From an uncultured Paracoccaceae bacterium (GTDB taxonomy: Bacteria; Pseudomonadota; Alphaproteobacteria; Rhodobacterales; Rhodobacteraceae): DNA of 64,000 nucleotides. The translations under genes were made by a program, and so were the position numbers. The DNA is taken from assembly GCA_943787985.1 (NCBI GenBank), contig CALSOO010000009.1, forward strand, positions 124,001 to 188,000, given 5' to 3'. The notes below the pieces were generated by a model. The model was not told the DNA's origin, ran no database searches, and worked only from the letters and a program-made list of their open reading frames with translations. Shown here one piece after another: positions 27,107-35,957 of this stretch. Each line of letters begins with the position of its first letter. The first letter of the stretch is position 1.

Positions 27107-28293
27107 CCATGGCCAGCCACACCAACCTTCAATCGCAAATGGACACGGAAATGAAGGGCCCCAGCCTTGTGGTCTGGTTGTCTGCTGCGACGATTTTGGT
27201 GTTCTTGCTGTGGGCTGCCTTTGCCTGGGTGGACGAGATCGTGCGGGCCGAGGGCTCTATGATCTCTTCCTCGCGACCGCAGATCATTCAAAACCTCGAG
27301 GGTGGTATCCTTGCGGAACTCGCTGTCAAAGAAGGCGACATCGTCAACAAAGGCGACGTACTGGCGCGCCTGCATGGAACGCAGTTCAAATCTGCGGTTG
27401 ATGATCTGCGTGATCAAATCACTGCCCTCGAAATCCGTCGCTTGCGGCTCGAGGCGGAACTGGCGGGACAATTCGACTTTAACGTCCCCCAAGAATTCGC
27501 GCAGCGTACCCCTGGCATCGTGGCCTCCGAGCGCGCATTGTTGCAGGCCCGGCAATCCGATTTTGTGTCCCGCCGTGAAGGCGCCGAGCGTGTCCTGACC
27601 CAAGCCACCAAGGAAAAAGCGCTGCTCGAAGATTTGTTGGCGCGTAACATTGTGGCCCTCATCGAAGTGACGCGTGTCCGCAAATCCCACGCTGATGCGC
27701 GCATCCGTATGGACGAGATCGTGACCCAAACCGAATTGGACCGCGCCCAGCAGTATTCCGACACATTGAAAGAGCTTGGCACCTTGCGTCAGAACCTGAA
27801 ATCCAGCTTGGACCAGTTGAGCCGCACTGTCCTTCTCAGCCCGATGAGAGGCATCGTTAACAATCTAAGTGTTACCACAATTGGCGGTGTTGTGCGCCCG
27901 GGTGAAGAGATTTTGCAGATCATCCCGATGGATGAGGAATTGTTCGTCGAGGCCCGTGTGGCCCCGCAGAACATTGCAAACGTGCGCCCTGGCCAGAAAG
28001 CCACCATCAAGCTGTCCGCCTATGATTATACGATTTTCGGATCCCTTGAGGGGGAGGTGAAACTGATTTCTGCCGACACCTTCAAGGACCAGAAATCGCG
28101 CGCGCCTGACGGTGACCCGCACTACAAAGTGACGCTGCGCGTGGACACCAAAAACCTGACAGACCGTCAAGCCAGTATCGCTATTCGCCCTGGCATGTTG
28201 GCCTCGGTTGAACTGCACACTGGTGCGAAAACTGTCATGCAATACTTGCTGAAACCTCTCTACAAATCGCGCGAGGCATTCCGCGAGCCATAG
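27103..28293 (+). CDS. HlyD-family membrane fusion protein of the adhesin T1SS
   Basis: 396 residues; starts within the ATPase stop (ATGA). One N-terminal membrane segment (LVVWLSAATILVFLLWAAFAWVDEI), then the biotinyl-lipoyl-like half FEGGILAELAVKEGDIV-type motif (NLEGGILAELAVKEGDIVNKGDVLARL), a long coiled coil (about 95-245), the second half LLSPMRGIVNNLSVTTIGGVVRPGEEIL, and the C-terminal signature RPGMLASVELHTGAKTVMQYLLKPL typical of type I secretion fusion proteins. It bridges inner-membrane ATPase and outer-membrane channel. Confidence 0.94.
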   Translation: MTMASHTNLQSQMDTEMKGPSLVVWLSAATILVFLLWAAFAWVDEIVRAEGSMISSSRPQIIQNLEGGILAELAVKEGDIVNKGDVLARLHGTQFKSAVDDLRDQITALEIRRLRLEAELAGQFDFNVPQEFAQRTPGIVASERALLQARQSDFVSRREGAERVLTQATKEKALLEDLLARNIVALIEVTRVRKSHADARIRMDEIVTQTELDRAQQYSDTLKELGTLRQNLKSSLDQLSRTVLLSPMRGIVNNLSVTTIGGVVRPGEEILQIIPMDEELFVEARVAPQNIANVRPGQKATIKLSAYDYTIFGSLEGEVKLISADTFKDQKSRAPDGDPHYKVTLRVDTKNLTDRQASIAIRPGMLASVELHTGAKTVMQYLLKPLYKSREAFREP

Positions 28294-28303
28294 GATTGCG
28301 CGC

Positions 28304-28747
28304 CTAGTCCTGCGTATCCATCCAGATTGTCACAGGACCATCGTTGATCAACGCCACGGACATATCTGACCCGAATTGCCCTGTCTGCGTGGCAATGCCC
28401 AAATCCCTCAAGGCCTGCGCAAACTGTTCATAGAGCGCCTTGGCCTCTTCCGGTTTTGCGGCCCCTGAAAACCCCGGTCGATTGCCTCTGGAGGTGTCAG
28501 CGGCCAGTGTGAATTGACTGACCACCAGTGCTTGGCCCCCGGATTGCACCAGCGACAGGTTCATTTTCCCTGCGTCGTCCTTGAAAATCCGCAGCTTGCT
28601 GATCTTGGCCGCCAAAGCATGGGCCGTGTTCAGATCATCCTCAGGCATCGCACAGACAAGGATCAACGCCCCTGCGCCACATTGCCCGACCACTGTGCCC
28701 TCAACAGTGACCGACGCTTCGCTGACCCGCTGGATGAGCGTTCTCAT
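28304..28747 (-). CDS. dtd: D-aminoacyl-tRNA deacylase
   Basis: 147 residues, the usual length for DTD. Signature motifs are present: [13 protein letters not shown] at the N-terminus, [21 protein letters not shown] (catalytic SQFTLxA), and the Gly-cisPro region [14 protein letters not shown] (NxGPVT). It removes D-amino acids mischarged on tRNA. Its start overlaps the nitroreductase stop by 4 bases, so it is the last gene of the long minus-strand operon. Confidence 0.96.
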   Translation of the reverse strand: MRTLIQRVSEASVTVEGTVVGQCGAGALILVCAMPEDDLNTAHALAAKISKLRIFKDDAGKMNLSLVQSGGQALVVSQFTLAADTSRGNRPGFSGAAKPEEAKALYEQFAQALRDLGIATQTGQFGSDMSVALINDGPVTIWMDTQD

Positions 28748-29418
28748 GTGTCAAACCACGTGACGACATCCGCAGGCGGCGCCCGCTCGGTGCGAAAGCT
28801 GTTGGCGGGGTGGTCATTATCTGGATAGCCAAACGAGATCGCGCACAGCACCCATTGGTCTTCAGGTAGTCCAAAGTGCGACCTCACAAAGGGGGCTTGG
28901 GCCGCGATGGCACCTTGCGCGATTGTTCCTATGCCAAGGGCTGTCGCGGTTTGGGTAAAGGCGGTGACAAAGCCGCCACAATCCACGGCACCGTAGGTTC
29001 CGAGGATGCTAGGGGTGGTGACAATAGCCACGTGCGGCGCGCCAAAGAAACGGAAGTTCTCCATCATTTGGGCGGCACGGCTTGCGCGGTCATCTTTGGT
29101 GATCCCGAGCGCGTCGTATAATTGGTATCCACAGGTGCGCCGCCGATCTCCGAGTGCACCGGGATAGTCTTTGGGCCATTCGATATCGGGTTCAGGGGGC
29201 GTCTTCATCGCATGTGCGTACAACCCCTCGCGCAGGCGCTCTGTACCGGCGCCGTCAGTGATTGCCAGTTGCCACGGCTGGGCGTTGCACCATGTCGGCA
29301 CACGCTGCGCGGTCTGCACGATCTGTGCGACCACATCGCGGGGCACAGGGTCAGGCCGGTACGCGCGGCAGGAATAACGTGCCGTGGCCACGTGGTTCAA
29401 TGTTTCGTAATCAGTCAT
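28744..29418 (-). CDS. Nitroreductase family protein
   Basis: 224 residues. The FMN-binding start [36 protein letters not shown], the central [33 protein letters not shown] and the closing [21 protein letters not shown] are typical of NfsA/NfnB-type FMN flavoenzymes that use NAD(P)H to reduce nitro groups or quinones. It overlaps the zinc-ribbon gene upstream and dtd downstream by 4 bases each. Confidence 0.92.
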   Translation of the reverse strand: MTDYETLNHVATARYSCRAYRPDPVPRDVVAQIVQTAQRVPTWCNAQPWQLAITDGAGTERLREGLYAHAMKTPPEPDIEWPKDYPGALGDRRRTCGYQLYDALGITKDDRASRAAQMMENFRFFGAPHVAIVTTPSILGTYGAVDCGGFVTAFTQTATALGIGTIAQGAIAAQAPFVRSHFGLPEDQWVLCAISFGYPDNDHPANSFRTERAPPADVVTWFDT

Positions 29419-30548
29419 TGGTTCATCGCCAGTGCAAAGCCGACGGCCCCTGCAACACAGGCGCCAAGGATCACCGCGATTGTTATTTTCAAAGCAGAGT
29501 AGGGGCGTTCGCCCTGCACCCGTCCCGTGCGCCCGTTCACAACAAAGCGGTAGGTGTTACCACGGTATTTGTAAGCCGCCAGCCAGACAGGCAGCAGCAC
29601 GTGTTTAAAGGTCACGCGGTTGATCTGTGTCTGGATGTCATGGATGCGCTGACGGTCCCCACCGATGTCAAATTTCACATCGCGTGCAATTTGAGCATCC
29701 ATGCGCGCCCGTGCCTCTGAAAACCCGTCCTCGAGTTCAATGGAATACCCCTCGGCCCGAAATCCGGCCAGGTAGGCGGGGCTGTATGGTTCCATCGCGG
29801 ACAGGTCCCACGGTTCAAGCGCATCTGTAAATTTCTTGGGCAATGATGTAGAAGCCAGCACCAATACGTCATCAAAGAAGCGGGCGACGCGGCCTGCGGC
29901 CCTGCTCCAGCGTGTTTTGGCCACTTGAACCTGGGTGCGTTTTCCATCGCGCATAACGGTTTGTGTTTCGTAGTAGATGATGCCGCGTTCGCCTGTGTAG
30001 TTGGATTTGGTGTTGGCATCAAAGGTCCAGTACGGGACGTAGATGCCCTGCATTTTGCGCCCTTTGCGGGCATAGCTTTGCAATCCTGAAGGGGCAAACC
30101 ACAACCCACCCAGCCAATCGGTCATGGCGGTACGGGCGGCATCTTCGTTCATCGCAAAGGGCAGCAATCCGCGTGGTTTGATGTGGCGATGGGTGCCGGT
30201 GTCCGTCACCACCGGGGTCGCGCAGAAGGGACATTCAGCGGCATGAACATCCGGTTCAAACTCGACCTGTGCGGCGCAATTGGGGCACTTGGACACCCGC
30301 ATTTCTTCGATGTCGGCGTTTGGCAATTCGGCCTGCAGGGCTGTACGGAAGTCCAGCTCTTTGATGGCGTGAACTGCCCCGCCGTTCGTCATGTGGCCAG
30401 TGTTGCCGCAGTGATCGCAGCTCAATTGCCCTGCAACAGGATCAAACCGGAAGTCTGCCCCGCAGTTGTCGCAGGGAAAACGGTGTTCTTGGTCTGGGGC
30501 TGCGCCGTCCATGCTGGGTCCTGCGTTGTTTGCTGCTGAGTGCGCCAC
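29415..30548 (-). CDS. Membrane-anchored zinc-ribbon protein (YdjG-like partner of SPFH protein)
   Basis: 377 residues. Two zinc-ribbon modules are clear: CDNCGADF...LSCDHCGNTG near residues 25-50 and CPNCAAQVEF...AECPFCATPV near 88-115. A middle region rich in aromatic residues follows (GIYVPYWTFDANTKSNYTGERG), and a C-terminal membrane helix ([23 protein letters not shown]). Such proteins are sometimes misnamed PriA because of the ribbons; no helicase motif is present. It lies directly after the SPFH gene, as zinc-ribbon genes do in the B. subtilis ydjFGHI group. Probably part of a membrane-surface stress complex. Confidence 0.8.
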   Translation of the reverse strand: MAHSAANNAGPSMDGAAPDQEHRFPCDNCGADFRFDPVAGQLSCDHCGNTGHMTNGGAVHAIKELDFRTALQAELPNADIEEMRVSKCPNCAAQVEFEPDVHAAECPFCATPVVTDTGTHRHIKPRGLLPFAMNEDAARTAMTDWLGGLWFAPSGLQSYARKGRKMQGIYVPYWTFDANTKSNYTGERGIIYYETQTVMRDGKRTQVQVAKTRWSRAAGRVARFFDDVLVLASTSLPKKFTDALEPWDLSAMEPYSPAYLAGFRAEGYSIELEDGFSEARARMDAQIARDVKFDIGGDRQRIHDIQTQINRVTFKHVLLPVWLAAYKYRGNTYRFVVNGRTGRVQGERPYSALKITIAVILGACVAGAVGFALAMNQ

Positions 30549-30608
30549 AAAACGGGCAAAAAAGGGTGGATCGTGGCGCGCTCCCGACTGTGGTGGCGCG
30601 CCGATGCA

Positions 30609-31727
30609 TCATGCACCCGGTGGAGGGGGCGGCAGAATGGTGAACAATTGGGCCAATTCGCGCACGTCTTCGGCACGTATCCAGCCATCCTGACCGGCGG
30701 TCCAAACAAAACTGTCGCGGGTGAGGGTGCCGTCGCTGACCATCCGTCCCATTTTGGCCTTTGAGAAAGGACCTGTTGTCGCGCCGCCTTCGGCCACGTG
30801 CCAAACGTGTTCAACGGGCGGGGGGGGAGGGGCCATGGCGGGGGCAGGGGCGGATTGTTGGGGGGCAGGGGCCGAGCCCCATGGGCCTGCGTTCATGCCT
30901 TGGGCCATTTGCATCCCCAATCCAGCGCCAAGCCCTGCTTGCATGGCCCCGGCACCTGTTCCGTCACGGCCCAACGCCTCTGCCGCCTGGAACTGCATGT
31001 ATTCGTTGAGGTTTCCGATCACGCCCATTGAGGACCGCTTGTCCATGACCTCTTCGACCGCTGGCGGAAGGGAGATGTTCTCGATGTAGAGTTCGGGCAG
31101 GGACAGGCCGTATTCCGCGAGTTGGGCTGTGATGTCTTTGGCCACAAGCTGGCTGAGTTCACGGGTGTTGGCCGCCATATCGAGAACCGGAATGCCAGAG
31201 CGCGCAAGGGTGCGCGAGAACTCTTGAACGATGATGTTGCGGATCTGGAAGCTGATCTCGTCCATCGTGAATTCGCCATCCGTCCCGACGATTTCAACGA
31301 GGAACCGCGCAGGATCGCTGACCTTGACGGAATAGGTGCCAAAGGCGCGCAGACGCACAGGGCCGAATTCCGGATCACGGCAGATGATCGGGTTTTTTGT
31401 GCCCCATTTCAGATCGTTGAAGCGGGTTGTGTTGACGAAATAGACTTCGGATTTGAACGGGCTTTTGAAACCGTGATCCCAATGTTGCAACGTGGTGAGC
31501 AACGGCATGTTGTTGGTTTCCAGCATGTACAGGCCCGGAGTGAAAACATCCGCCAGCTGCCCCTCGTGAATAAAGACGGCCGCTTGCCCTTCGCGCACGG
31601 TCAGTTTGGCGCCGTATTTGATCTCGTGGCCTTCGCGTTCAAAGCGGTTCACCATCGTATCGCGCGTGTCATCGACCCAATGAATGACGTCGATGAATTC
31701 ACCTGTCAGAAAATCAAAAATACCCAT
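30609..31727 (-). CDS. SPFH-domain protein with C-terminal GYF_2 domain (YdjI-like)
   Basis: 372 residues. Residues about 20-225 are the SPFH/band-7-like domain of the YdjI (virion-core-protein-like) type: GQAAVFIHEGQLADVFTPGLYML, NPIICRDPEFGPVRLRAFGTYSVKV, SLPELYIENISLPPAVEEVMDKRSSMGVIG. A Gly/Met/Pro-rich linker follows, then a GYF_2-like domain at about 305-372 (VWHVAEGGATTGPFSKAKMGRMVSDGTL). GYF domains bind proline-rich peptides, and the linker itself is proline rich. It is encoded between the DUF2927 lipoprotein and the zinc-ribbon protein in the stress operon. Confidence 0.85.
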   Translation of the reverse strand: MGIFDFLTGEFIDVIHWVDDTRDTMVNRFEREGHEIKYGAKLTVREGQAAVFIHEGQLADVFTPGLYMLETNNMPLLTTLQHWDHGFKSPFKSEVYFVNTTRFNDLKWGTKNPIICRDPEFGPVRLRAFGTYSVKVSDPARFLVEIVGTDGEFTMDEISFQIRNIIVQEFSRTLARSGIPVLDMAANTRELSQLVAKDITAQLAEYGLSLPELYIENISLPPAVEEVMDKRSSMGVIGNLNEYMQFQAAEALGRDGTGAGAMQAGLGAGLGMQMAQGMNAGPWGSAPAPQQSAPAPAMAPPPPPVEHVWHVAEGGATTGPFSKAKMGRMVSDGTLTRDSFVWTAGQDGWIRAEDVRELAQLFTILPPPPPGA

Positions 31728-31749
31728 GAGGGTCTCCTTCCTTTGCCGC

Positions 31750-32712
31750 TTAAAGCGGCCCTTGTGTCAGTTCACGCGCGAGAATGCGCACAATTGGGGC
31801 GGCTTGCTCTTGGCTCAGACCGGATTTGAGGCGCTTGTCGTAGAGCATCGACAGCAACAGTTCGTCGTGATTGGTGAGCAAGGCGAATTCGTCATCGTCA
31901 TTGAAGATCGAGGGGCGCGCTTCGGGGCTGTCATTGGCAAGCCCAAGCCCTTGGGCCAGTTCCTCGTGTATGCAGGACAAGCGCAACAAATCAGGGTTTT
32001 CGGAACGGATCACTGCAACGGCCGCTGTGTAGGTACTGCTTTGTGGTCCCGCCGCGTAAGCCGCGACGGCGCAGTAGATGTCATCGCCCAGGTTGCTCAC
32101 CGGTGTGAGGTTGTTGGGGGTTATTCCGGGCAGTTTGGTCGCAATCGCATTCAAGGTGCTGGCGCGATCATCCTCGGAGACAAAGAACACCAGAAAGTTC
32201 GGGCGCTTCGACATGCTGACGGGATGGCCTGTGGCGCGGGCCAGACGGTTCGCATAAGCGGCAACATCGGCGCTGTCGCGCGCGCGCTGTGAAGGGGGGA
32301 CTGACGGGCCAAAGACCACTTCAAAGCGTACAGGTTCCTCCCACCGGCGCAATTGGCCGGACGTGGCCGGAGAGATCCCGCCGCTGTCGTATTCGTTGTA
32401 AAACACCAGCCGCTTGAAGTTGCGCGCCAGCATATCTGCACTGAACGGAGTGTCCGGACCGCCGCCGTCCTGGCGCAGTAACCCCTGCGTGAGTTGCGAT
32501 GACTGTACAGTGGTCAAATAGCTGCGCAATGCAGCGCTTTCGGGGGATGTGGCTTGGGCAACCTGCACAGGGCGCGGAACCAAGCCAGCGGGTCGGGCTA
32601 TGGGCGTCAAAACCGTCTGGACGGGAAGCGCTGCGTCGCAGGCAACAAGGGACAGGAGGCAGGCAAAGCCCACCCCCAATCGTTGTCTGATGCCTGAACG
32701 CGTTGTTGTCAT
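31750..32712 (-). CDS. DUF2927 lipoprotein
   Basis: 320 residues with lipobox LVAC (Cys25) after LGVGFACLLSLVAC. The body fits the DUF2927 family: LVFYNEYDSGG, RWEEPVRFEVVFGPSVP, a conserved CIHEELAQGLGLANDSPEARPSIFNDDDEFALLTNHDELLLSMLYD segment. The HEE...G pattern recalls a zinc-peptidase-like helix, so a hydrolase function is possible but unproven. The gene lies 3 bases after telA and is followed by the SPFH gene. Confidence 0.82.
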   Translation of the reverse strand: MTTTRSGIRQRLGVGFACLLSLVACDAALPVQTVLTPIARPAGLVPRPVQVAQATSPESAALRSYLTTVQSSQLTQGLLRQDGGGPDTPFSADMLARNFKRLVFYNEYDSGGISPATSGQLRRWEEPVRFEVVFGPSVPPSQRARDSADVAAYANRLARATGHPVSMSKRPNFLVFFVSEDDRASTLNAIATKLPGITPNNLTPVSNLGDDIYCAVAAYAAGPQSSTYTAAVAVIRSENPDLLRLSCIHEELAQGLGLANDSPEARPSIFNDDDEFALLTNHDELLLSMLYDKRLKSGLSQEQAAPIVRILARELTQGPL

Positions 32713-32715
32713 AGC

Positions 32716-33912
32716 TTAGCTAGGCACAGCAGTCGCGGCGTTGTCGCCAACTCCGTCCTTGCGCGCTTTTGCGGACGCGAGGGTGTCGCGCAGATCGGCT
32801 TCCATTTTCTTGAGCTCGGCTTCGGCTTCGGCGCGTTTTGCCTTGCCTTCATCCGCAATCTGCAAGCTGTCCTGAATGGTGCCAATAAGGTCTGCGTTGG
32901 CCTTTTTGACCGCTTCGATGTCGAACACGCCGCGCTCCATCTCTTCGCGGATCATCTTGTTGCTGGACCGCAGGTTGGCGGCGTTGGCTGTCAACAATTC
33001 GTTGGTCAGATCGTTGGCATCGCGCACCGCGGCGGCGGCCTCGGCAGAGCGTTGAATGGTCACGGCCTGGGCCAATTGCGTTTCCCACAACGGCACTGTG
33101 TTGACGAGGGTGGAGTTGATCTTGGTGACCAGGGATTTGTCGTTTTCTTGCACCAAACGGATGGATGGCAAGGACTGCATGGTGACCTGACGGGTGAGTT
33201 TCAGATCATGGACGCGGCGTTCCAGATCATCCCGCGCGGCGCGTAGATCGCGCAATTCCTGTGCGACCATAACTTGATCGTTTTCCGCAGCAGCTTGTAC
33301 CTCGGCCTCTTTTGCGGGAATGACGATGGCATCGAGCTCTTTGATTTTCTCTTCGCCTGCAGAGATGTACAGCGCCAATTCGTCATAGAAATCGAGGGTT
33401 TTGTCGTAAAGCACATCCAGTGATTTGATGTCTTTGAGCAGCGTATGCTCATGCGCCAGAAGATCATCGGTGATCTTGTCGATCTGGGTTTGGACCATCT
33501 CGAATTTGGCCGTGAACTTGGCGAAAGGTGCCGCGCGGCCCAGCAGTTTTTCCCACCAGCTGCGATCTCGGCGAACGTTCAGTTCAGAGACCGAGAAGCC
33601 GCGAATGGTCGTCACGATGCCGCGCAGGCTGTCACCGGCTGGGCCTACGTCTTTGTTGCGTACATCGGCGAGCATGGACTGGGAGATGACTTGCAGTTCG
33701 GCTTGTGCGCCGGACCCGAAGGACACGATAGAATTCGTGTCACTCATGTCGATTTCGTTCATGCGTTTGCGGATTTCTTCACCAAGCGGTGCATCGGCGT
33801 CGGCCAGCGGCACAATTGCGCCCGCGTCAACAGGTTCGCGCAGTGCGACGGCTGTGACTTGCTCGATTTGAGCGAGGGTTTGGCTTGCTTTTTCGCGGGT
33901 TGCTTCAGACAT
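32716..33912 (-). CDS. telA: Toxic anion resistance protein TelA family
   Basis: 398 residues with the TelA/YceH pattern: SIVSFGSGAQAELQVISQSMLADVRNKDVGPAGDSLRGIVTTIRGF, a core of long helices (LLAHEHTLLKDIKSLDVLYDK), and QTIQRSAEAAAAVRDANDLTNELLTANAANLRSSNKMIREEMERGVFD-type C-terminus. The protein is cytoplasmic and coiled-coil rich. TelA members are linked to tellurite, nisin and envelope stress tolerance; the mechanism is unknown. It forms the classic pair with the XpaC-like gene directly upstream. Confidence 0.92.
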   Translation of the reverse strand: MSEATREKASQTLAQIEQVTAVALREPVDAGAIVPLADADAPLGEEIRKRMNEIDMSDTNSIVSFGSGAQAELQVISQSMLADVRNKDVGPAGDSLRGIVTTIRGFSVSELNVRRDRSWWEKLLGRAAPFAKFTAKFEMVQTQIDKITDDLLAHEHTLLKDIKSLDVLYDKTLDFYDELALYISAGEEKIKELDAIVIPAKEAEVQAAAENDQVMVAQELRDLRAARDDLERRVHDLKLTRQVTMQSLPSIRLVQENDKSLVTKINSTLVNTVPLWETQLAQAVTIQRSAEAAAAVRDANDLTNELLTANAANLRSSNKMIREEMERGVFDIEAVKKANADLIGTIQDSLQIADEGKAKRAEAEAELKKMEADLRDTLASAKARKDGVGDNAATAVPS

Positions 33913-33952
33913 TTTGGGTCCCCTGTGTATGGCAGTAGTGTTTTTGTGTTGG

Positions 33953-34846
33953 CTACGAATTTGTAGACGGGATCGTGACGCCTTCGCGTTTCAGCCGATC
34001 CCTTAGAACGTCGATTTCGATGTTTAGATCGCTGCGGTCGTCCAGCAACAATTTGGAGGTGCGCGCGTCAAACCCCGCACTGAGGTCATCCAGCAGACTG
34101 GCATAATCCTCGCGGGCTTTCGGGTCTTCGGTGCGGCTGTAGATATCCGCGAACTTCACGGTCGCGTCGCGTGCGCCCAGCAAATAGACACCCAAATACT
34201 TGCGCGCGGCAGTGAGGTCACGCGGGTCTTCTTCGACGGTACGGATCAATTCACGGGCTTTGATTTGAAAGCCCGCGAGCCTGCGCTCCATATGGCGGTC
34301 GCCTGCGCGCAGCATTGCATCGGACATTTCCTCCAGACGGGCTTCGGCTTCGTCCACCACGCGCGCCACGCGGTCTTGTTGGTAGGTGTCGACGCCTTCC
34401 ATGCCTTTGGAGCGCAAAGGATCAATGCCAAAGGCCGCGATGTGCAGCCCCATAGCGGCCGCGCCGTACAGCAACGGTGCAACCAGCCCCGGTTCAGAGC
34501 GGTATGCGGCCAGCGCAATCCCGACGCCGGTGAGCACGGACGAGAAGATCTTGCGCGGTATCGCGGGTTTGCGCGCGACTTTGCGCTCCATGAACGCAGC
34601 CTCGGCTTGCAGACCGCCGCGCAACAAGAAAGCCGCCCCCGTCAGGGCCGCGGCAGAGGCCAGCGCCACGCTCAACCCGATCGCGCCATCGTTGAGTGCC
34701 AGAAACACCATCGGGATCGCGGGGATAAACAGCACATTGGCGCGTGCGCCCACTGGATTGACCCGCGCCTTGGCATAGGCGGGTGTCGTGTCCAGATCGC
34801 TTTCGGTTCCATCGGGGCTGAACTTGCCGCCAAACTTCTTAGCCAT
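33953..34846 (-). CDS. XpaC-like protein (5-bromo-4-chloroindolyl phosphate hydrolysis family)
   Basis: 297 residues. Two hydrophobic hairpins at about 30-75 and 95-130 (VLFIPAIPMVFLALNDGAIGLSVALASAAALTGAAFLL; GVGIALAAYRSEPGLVAPLLYGAAAMGLHIAAFG) are followed by a cytoplasmic helical domain with IKARELIRTVEEDPRDLTAARKYLGVYLLGARDATVKFADIY, the hallmark of XpaC/YceG proteins. XpaC and TelA are adjacent in many bacteria. The start codon lies only 3 bases after the stop of a 29-residue membrane micro-ORF. Confidence 0.85.
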   Translation of the reverse strand: MAKKFGGKFSPDGTESDLDTTPAYAKARVNPVGARANVLFIPAIPMVFLALNDGAIGLSVALASAAALTGAAFLLRGGLQAEAAFMERKVARKPAIPRKIFSSVLTGVGIALAAYRSEPGLVAPLLYGAAAMGLHIAAFGIDPLRSKGMEGVDTYQQDRVARVVDEAEARLEEMSDAMLRAGDRHMERRLAGFQIKARELIRTVEEDPRDLTAARKYLGVYLLGARDATVKFADIYSRTEDPKAREDYASLLDDLSAGFDARTSKLLLDDRSDLNIEIDVLRDRLKREGVTIPSTNS

Positions 34847-34849
34847 GTT

Positions 34850-34939
34850 TCAAAGCCCTCCAAGCGTGCCGGTGGTGACACCAAACATCAAAGCGATGAG
34901 CGCCGCATAGGCGATTTTCTGAAAGCTGTTCGGTGTCAT
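34850..34939 (-). CDS. 29-residue single-span membrane micro-protein in the telA operon
   Basis: Not in the ORF track. The ATG at 34939 is preceded by AAGGGGA at ideal spacing, and the reading frame gives MTPNSFQKIAYAALIALMF followed by GVTTGTLGGL and TGA. Residues 9-26 form one hydrophobic helix. The stop codon is 3 bases before the XpaC-like ATG, so the two would be translationally coupled. Placement, ribosome site and hydrophobicity argue for a real small membrane protein; conservation could not be checked. Confidence 0.6.
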   Translation of the reverse strand: MTPNSFQKIAYAALIALMFGVTTGTLGGL

Positions 34940-34988
34940 AACGGTCCCCTTGGGCCCAAAATAGGTGGTCTTGCGCAATATTGCCAGC

Positions 34989-35819
34989 TTAGTGCTTGGC
35001 GCCAGTGCGGCGTTCGGCATTAAGCTTGCGGGTGTAGCCTGACTGGATCACTTCCACCGCGACCAATACCAGCACCGAGAAGTAAAAGGTGGTTTTGGAC
35101 ATCGGGATGACCTCATAGCCGCCAAGTTTCAAAGCCAGACTGTCGTCGTGCATGGCATGTGCTGCGGCCTGACCTGCTTCACCGATCAGAACAATCCCGA
35201 CGATCAACAGGATAAACAGGCCCAAAACCTCATACATGCGGTTTTTCTCCAGAAAACGGGTAACGCCGTCGGCCAGCAGAACCATCGCGAGACCTGACAA
35301 CAAAATCGCAGTGGCAAGGATGGGAAAGACGTCCGTGATTGCAATCGCGGAAAGCACGGAATCAAACGAAAAGATCAGGTTCATCAGGACAATCATCATA
35401 ATAACCTGCGTGGCAGATTTGCCTGACTTGTGTTCCACATCGGTGCTCAGGTCGTGGATGCTCAGCATGTGCCCGATTTCTTTGACGGCGGTATACATGA
35501 TGAAGATGCCGCCAAAGATAAACACGCAGGTGGCAAAGTTCACTCCACCTTCGATGATGCCTGTCCATTCAAAGATGTAGAAGGGTTCGGCCATCGCGTC
35601 GATCAACTGGATCATGGTGAACAGCAATACAATCCGCAAAGCGACCGCAATCATGATCCCCCAACGGCGTACATTGGCCTGCTGCGCGACAGGCGCGCGC
35701 TGGCTTTCGATACTGATGTACAAAAGGTTGTCAAACCCCAACACCGCTTGCAAGAAGCACAGCATCAAAAGGTTGCCAAGATTTTCAAAGGTCGCCAATT
35801 GCAACAGATAGTCAGCCAT
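34989..35819 (-). CDS. TerC family integral membrane protein
   Basis: 276 residues from the ATG at 35819 (MADYLLQLATFENLGN). About seven membrane helices are visible, with the TerC motifs QAVLGFDNLLYISI at the N-terminus and LMNLIFSFDSVLSAIAIT in the middle; the paired acidic residues in FDN and FDS are thought to bind metal. TerC proteins are linked to tellurite resistance, manganese efflux and stress. The gene is 49 bases upstream of the micro-ORF and telA genes on the same strand. Confidence 0.92.
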   Translation of the reverse strand: MADYLLQLATFENLGNLLMLCFLQAVLGFDNLLYISIESQRAPVAQQANVRRWGIMIAVALRIVLLFTMIQLIDAMAEPFYIFEWTGIIEGGVNFATCVFIFGGIFIMYTAVKEIGHMLSIHDLSTDVEHKSGKSATQVIMMIVLMNLIFSFDSVLSAIAITDVFPILATAILLSGLAMVLLADGVTRFLEKNRMYEVLGLFILLIVGIVLIGEAGQAAAHAMHDDSLALKLGGYEVIPMSKTTFYFSVLVLVAVEVIQSGYTRKLNAERRTGAKH

Positions 35820-35957
35820 AATATTCCCCACAGCGTTTTTATTCGCTTAACGCCGCATTGTGACAATCGAAACCCCGCGCAAGGGGGAATTCAGGGTGAT
35901 TTTGCACCGTTGGTCCCGTTTCAAGGCGTTTTTGCGCAAGAAAGGGGCATTGAACGT

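Noticed and set aside
29415-30548. PriA/helicase assignment for the zinc-ribbon protein
   Set aside because: Two zinc ribbons only; Walker and helicase motifs are absent and a C-terminal membrane helix is present.
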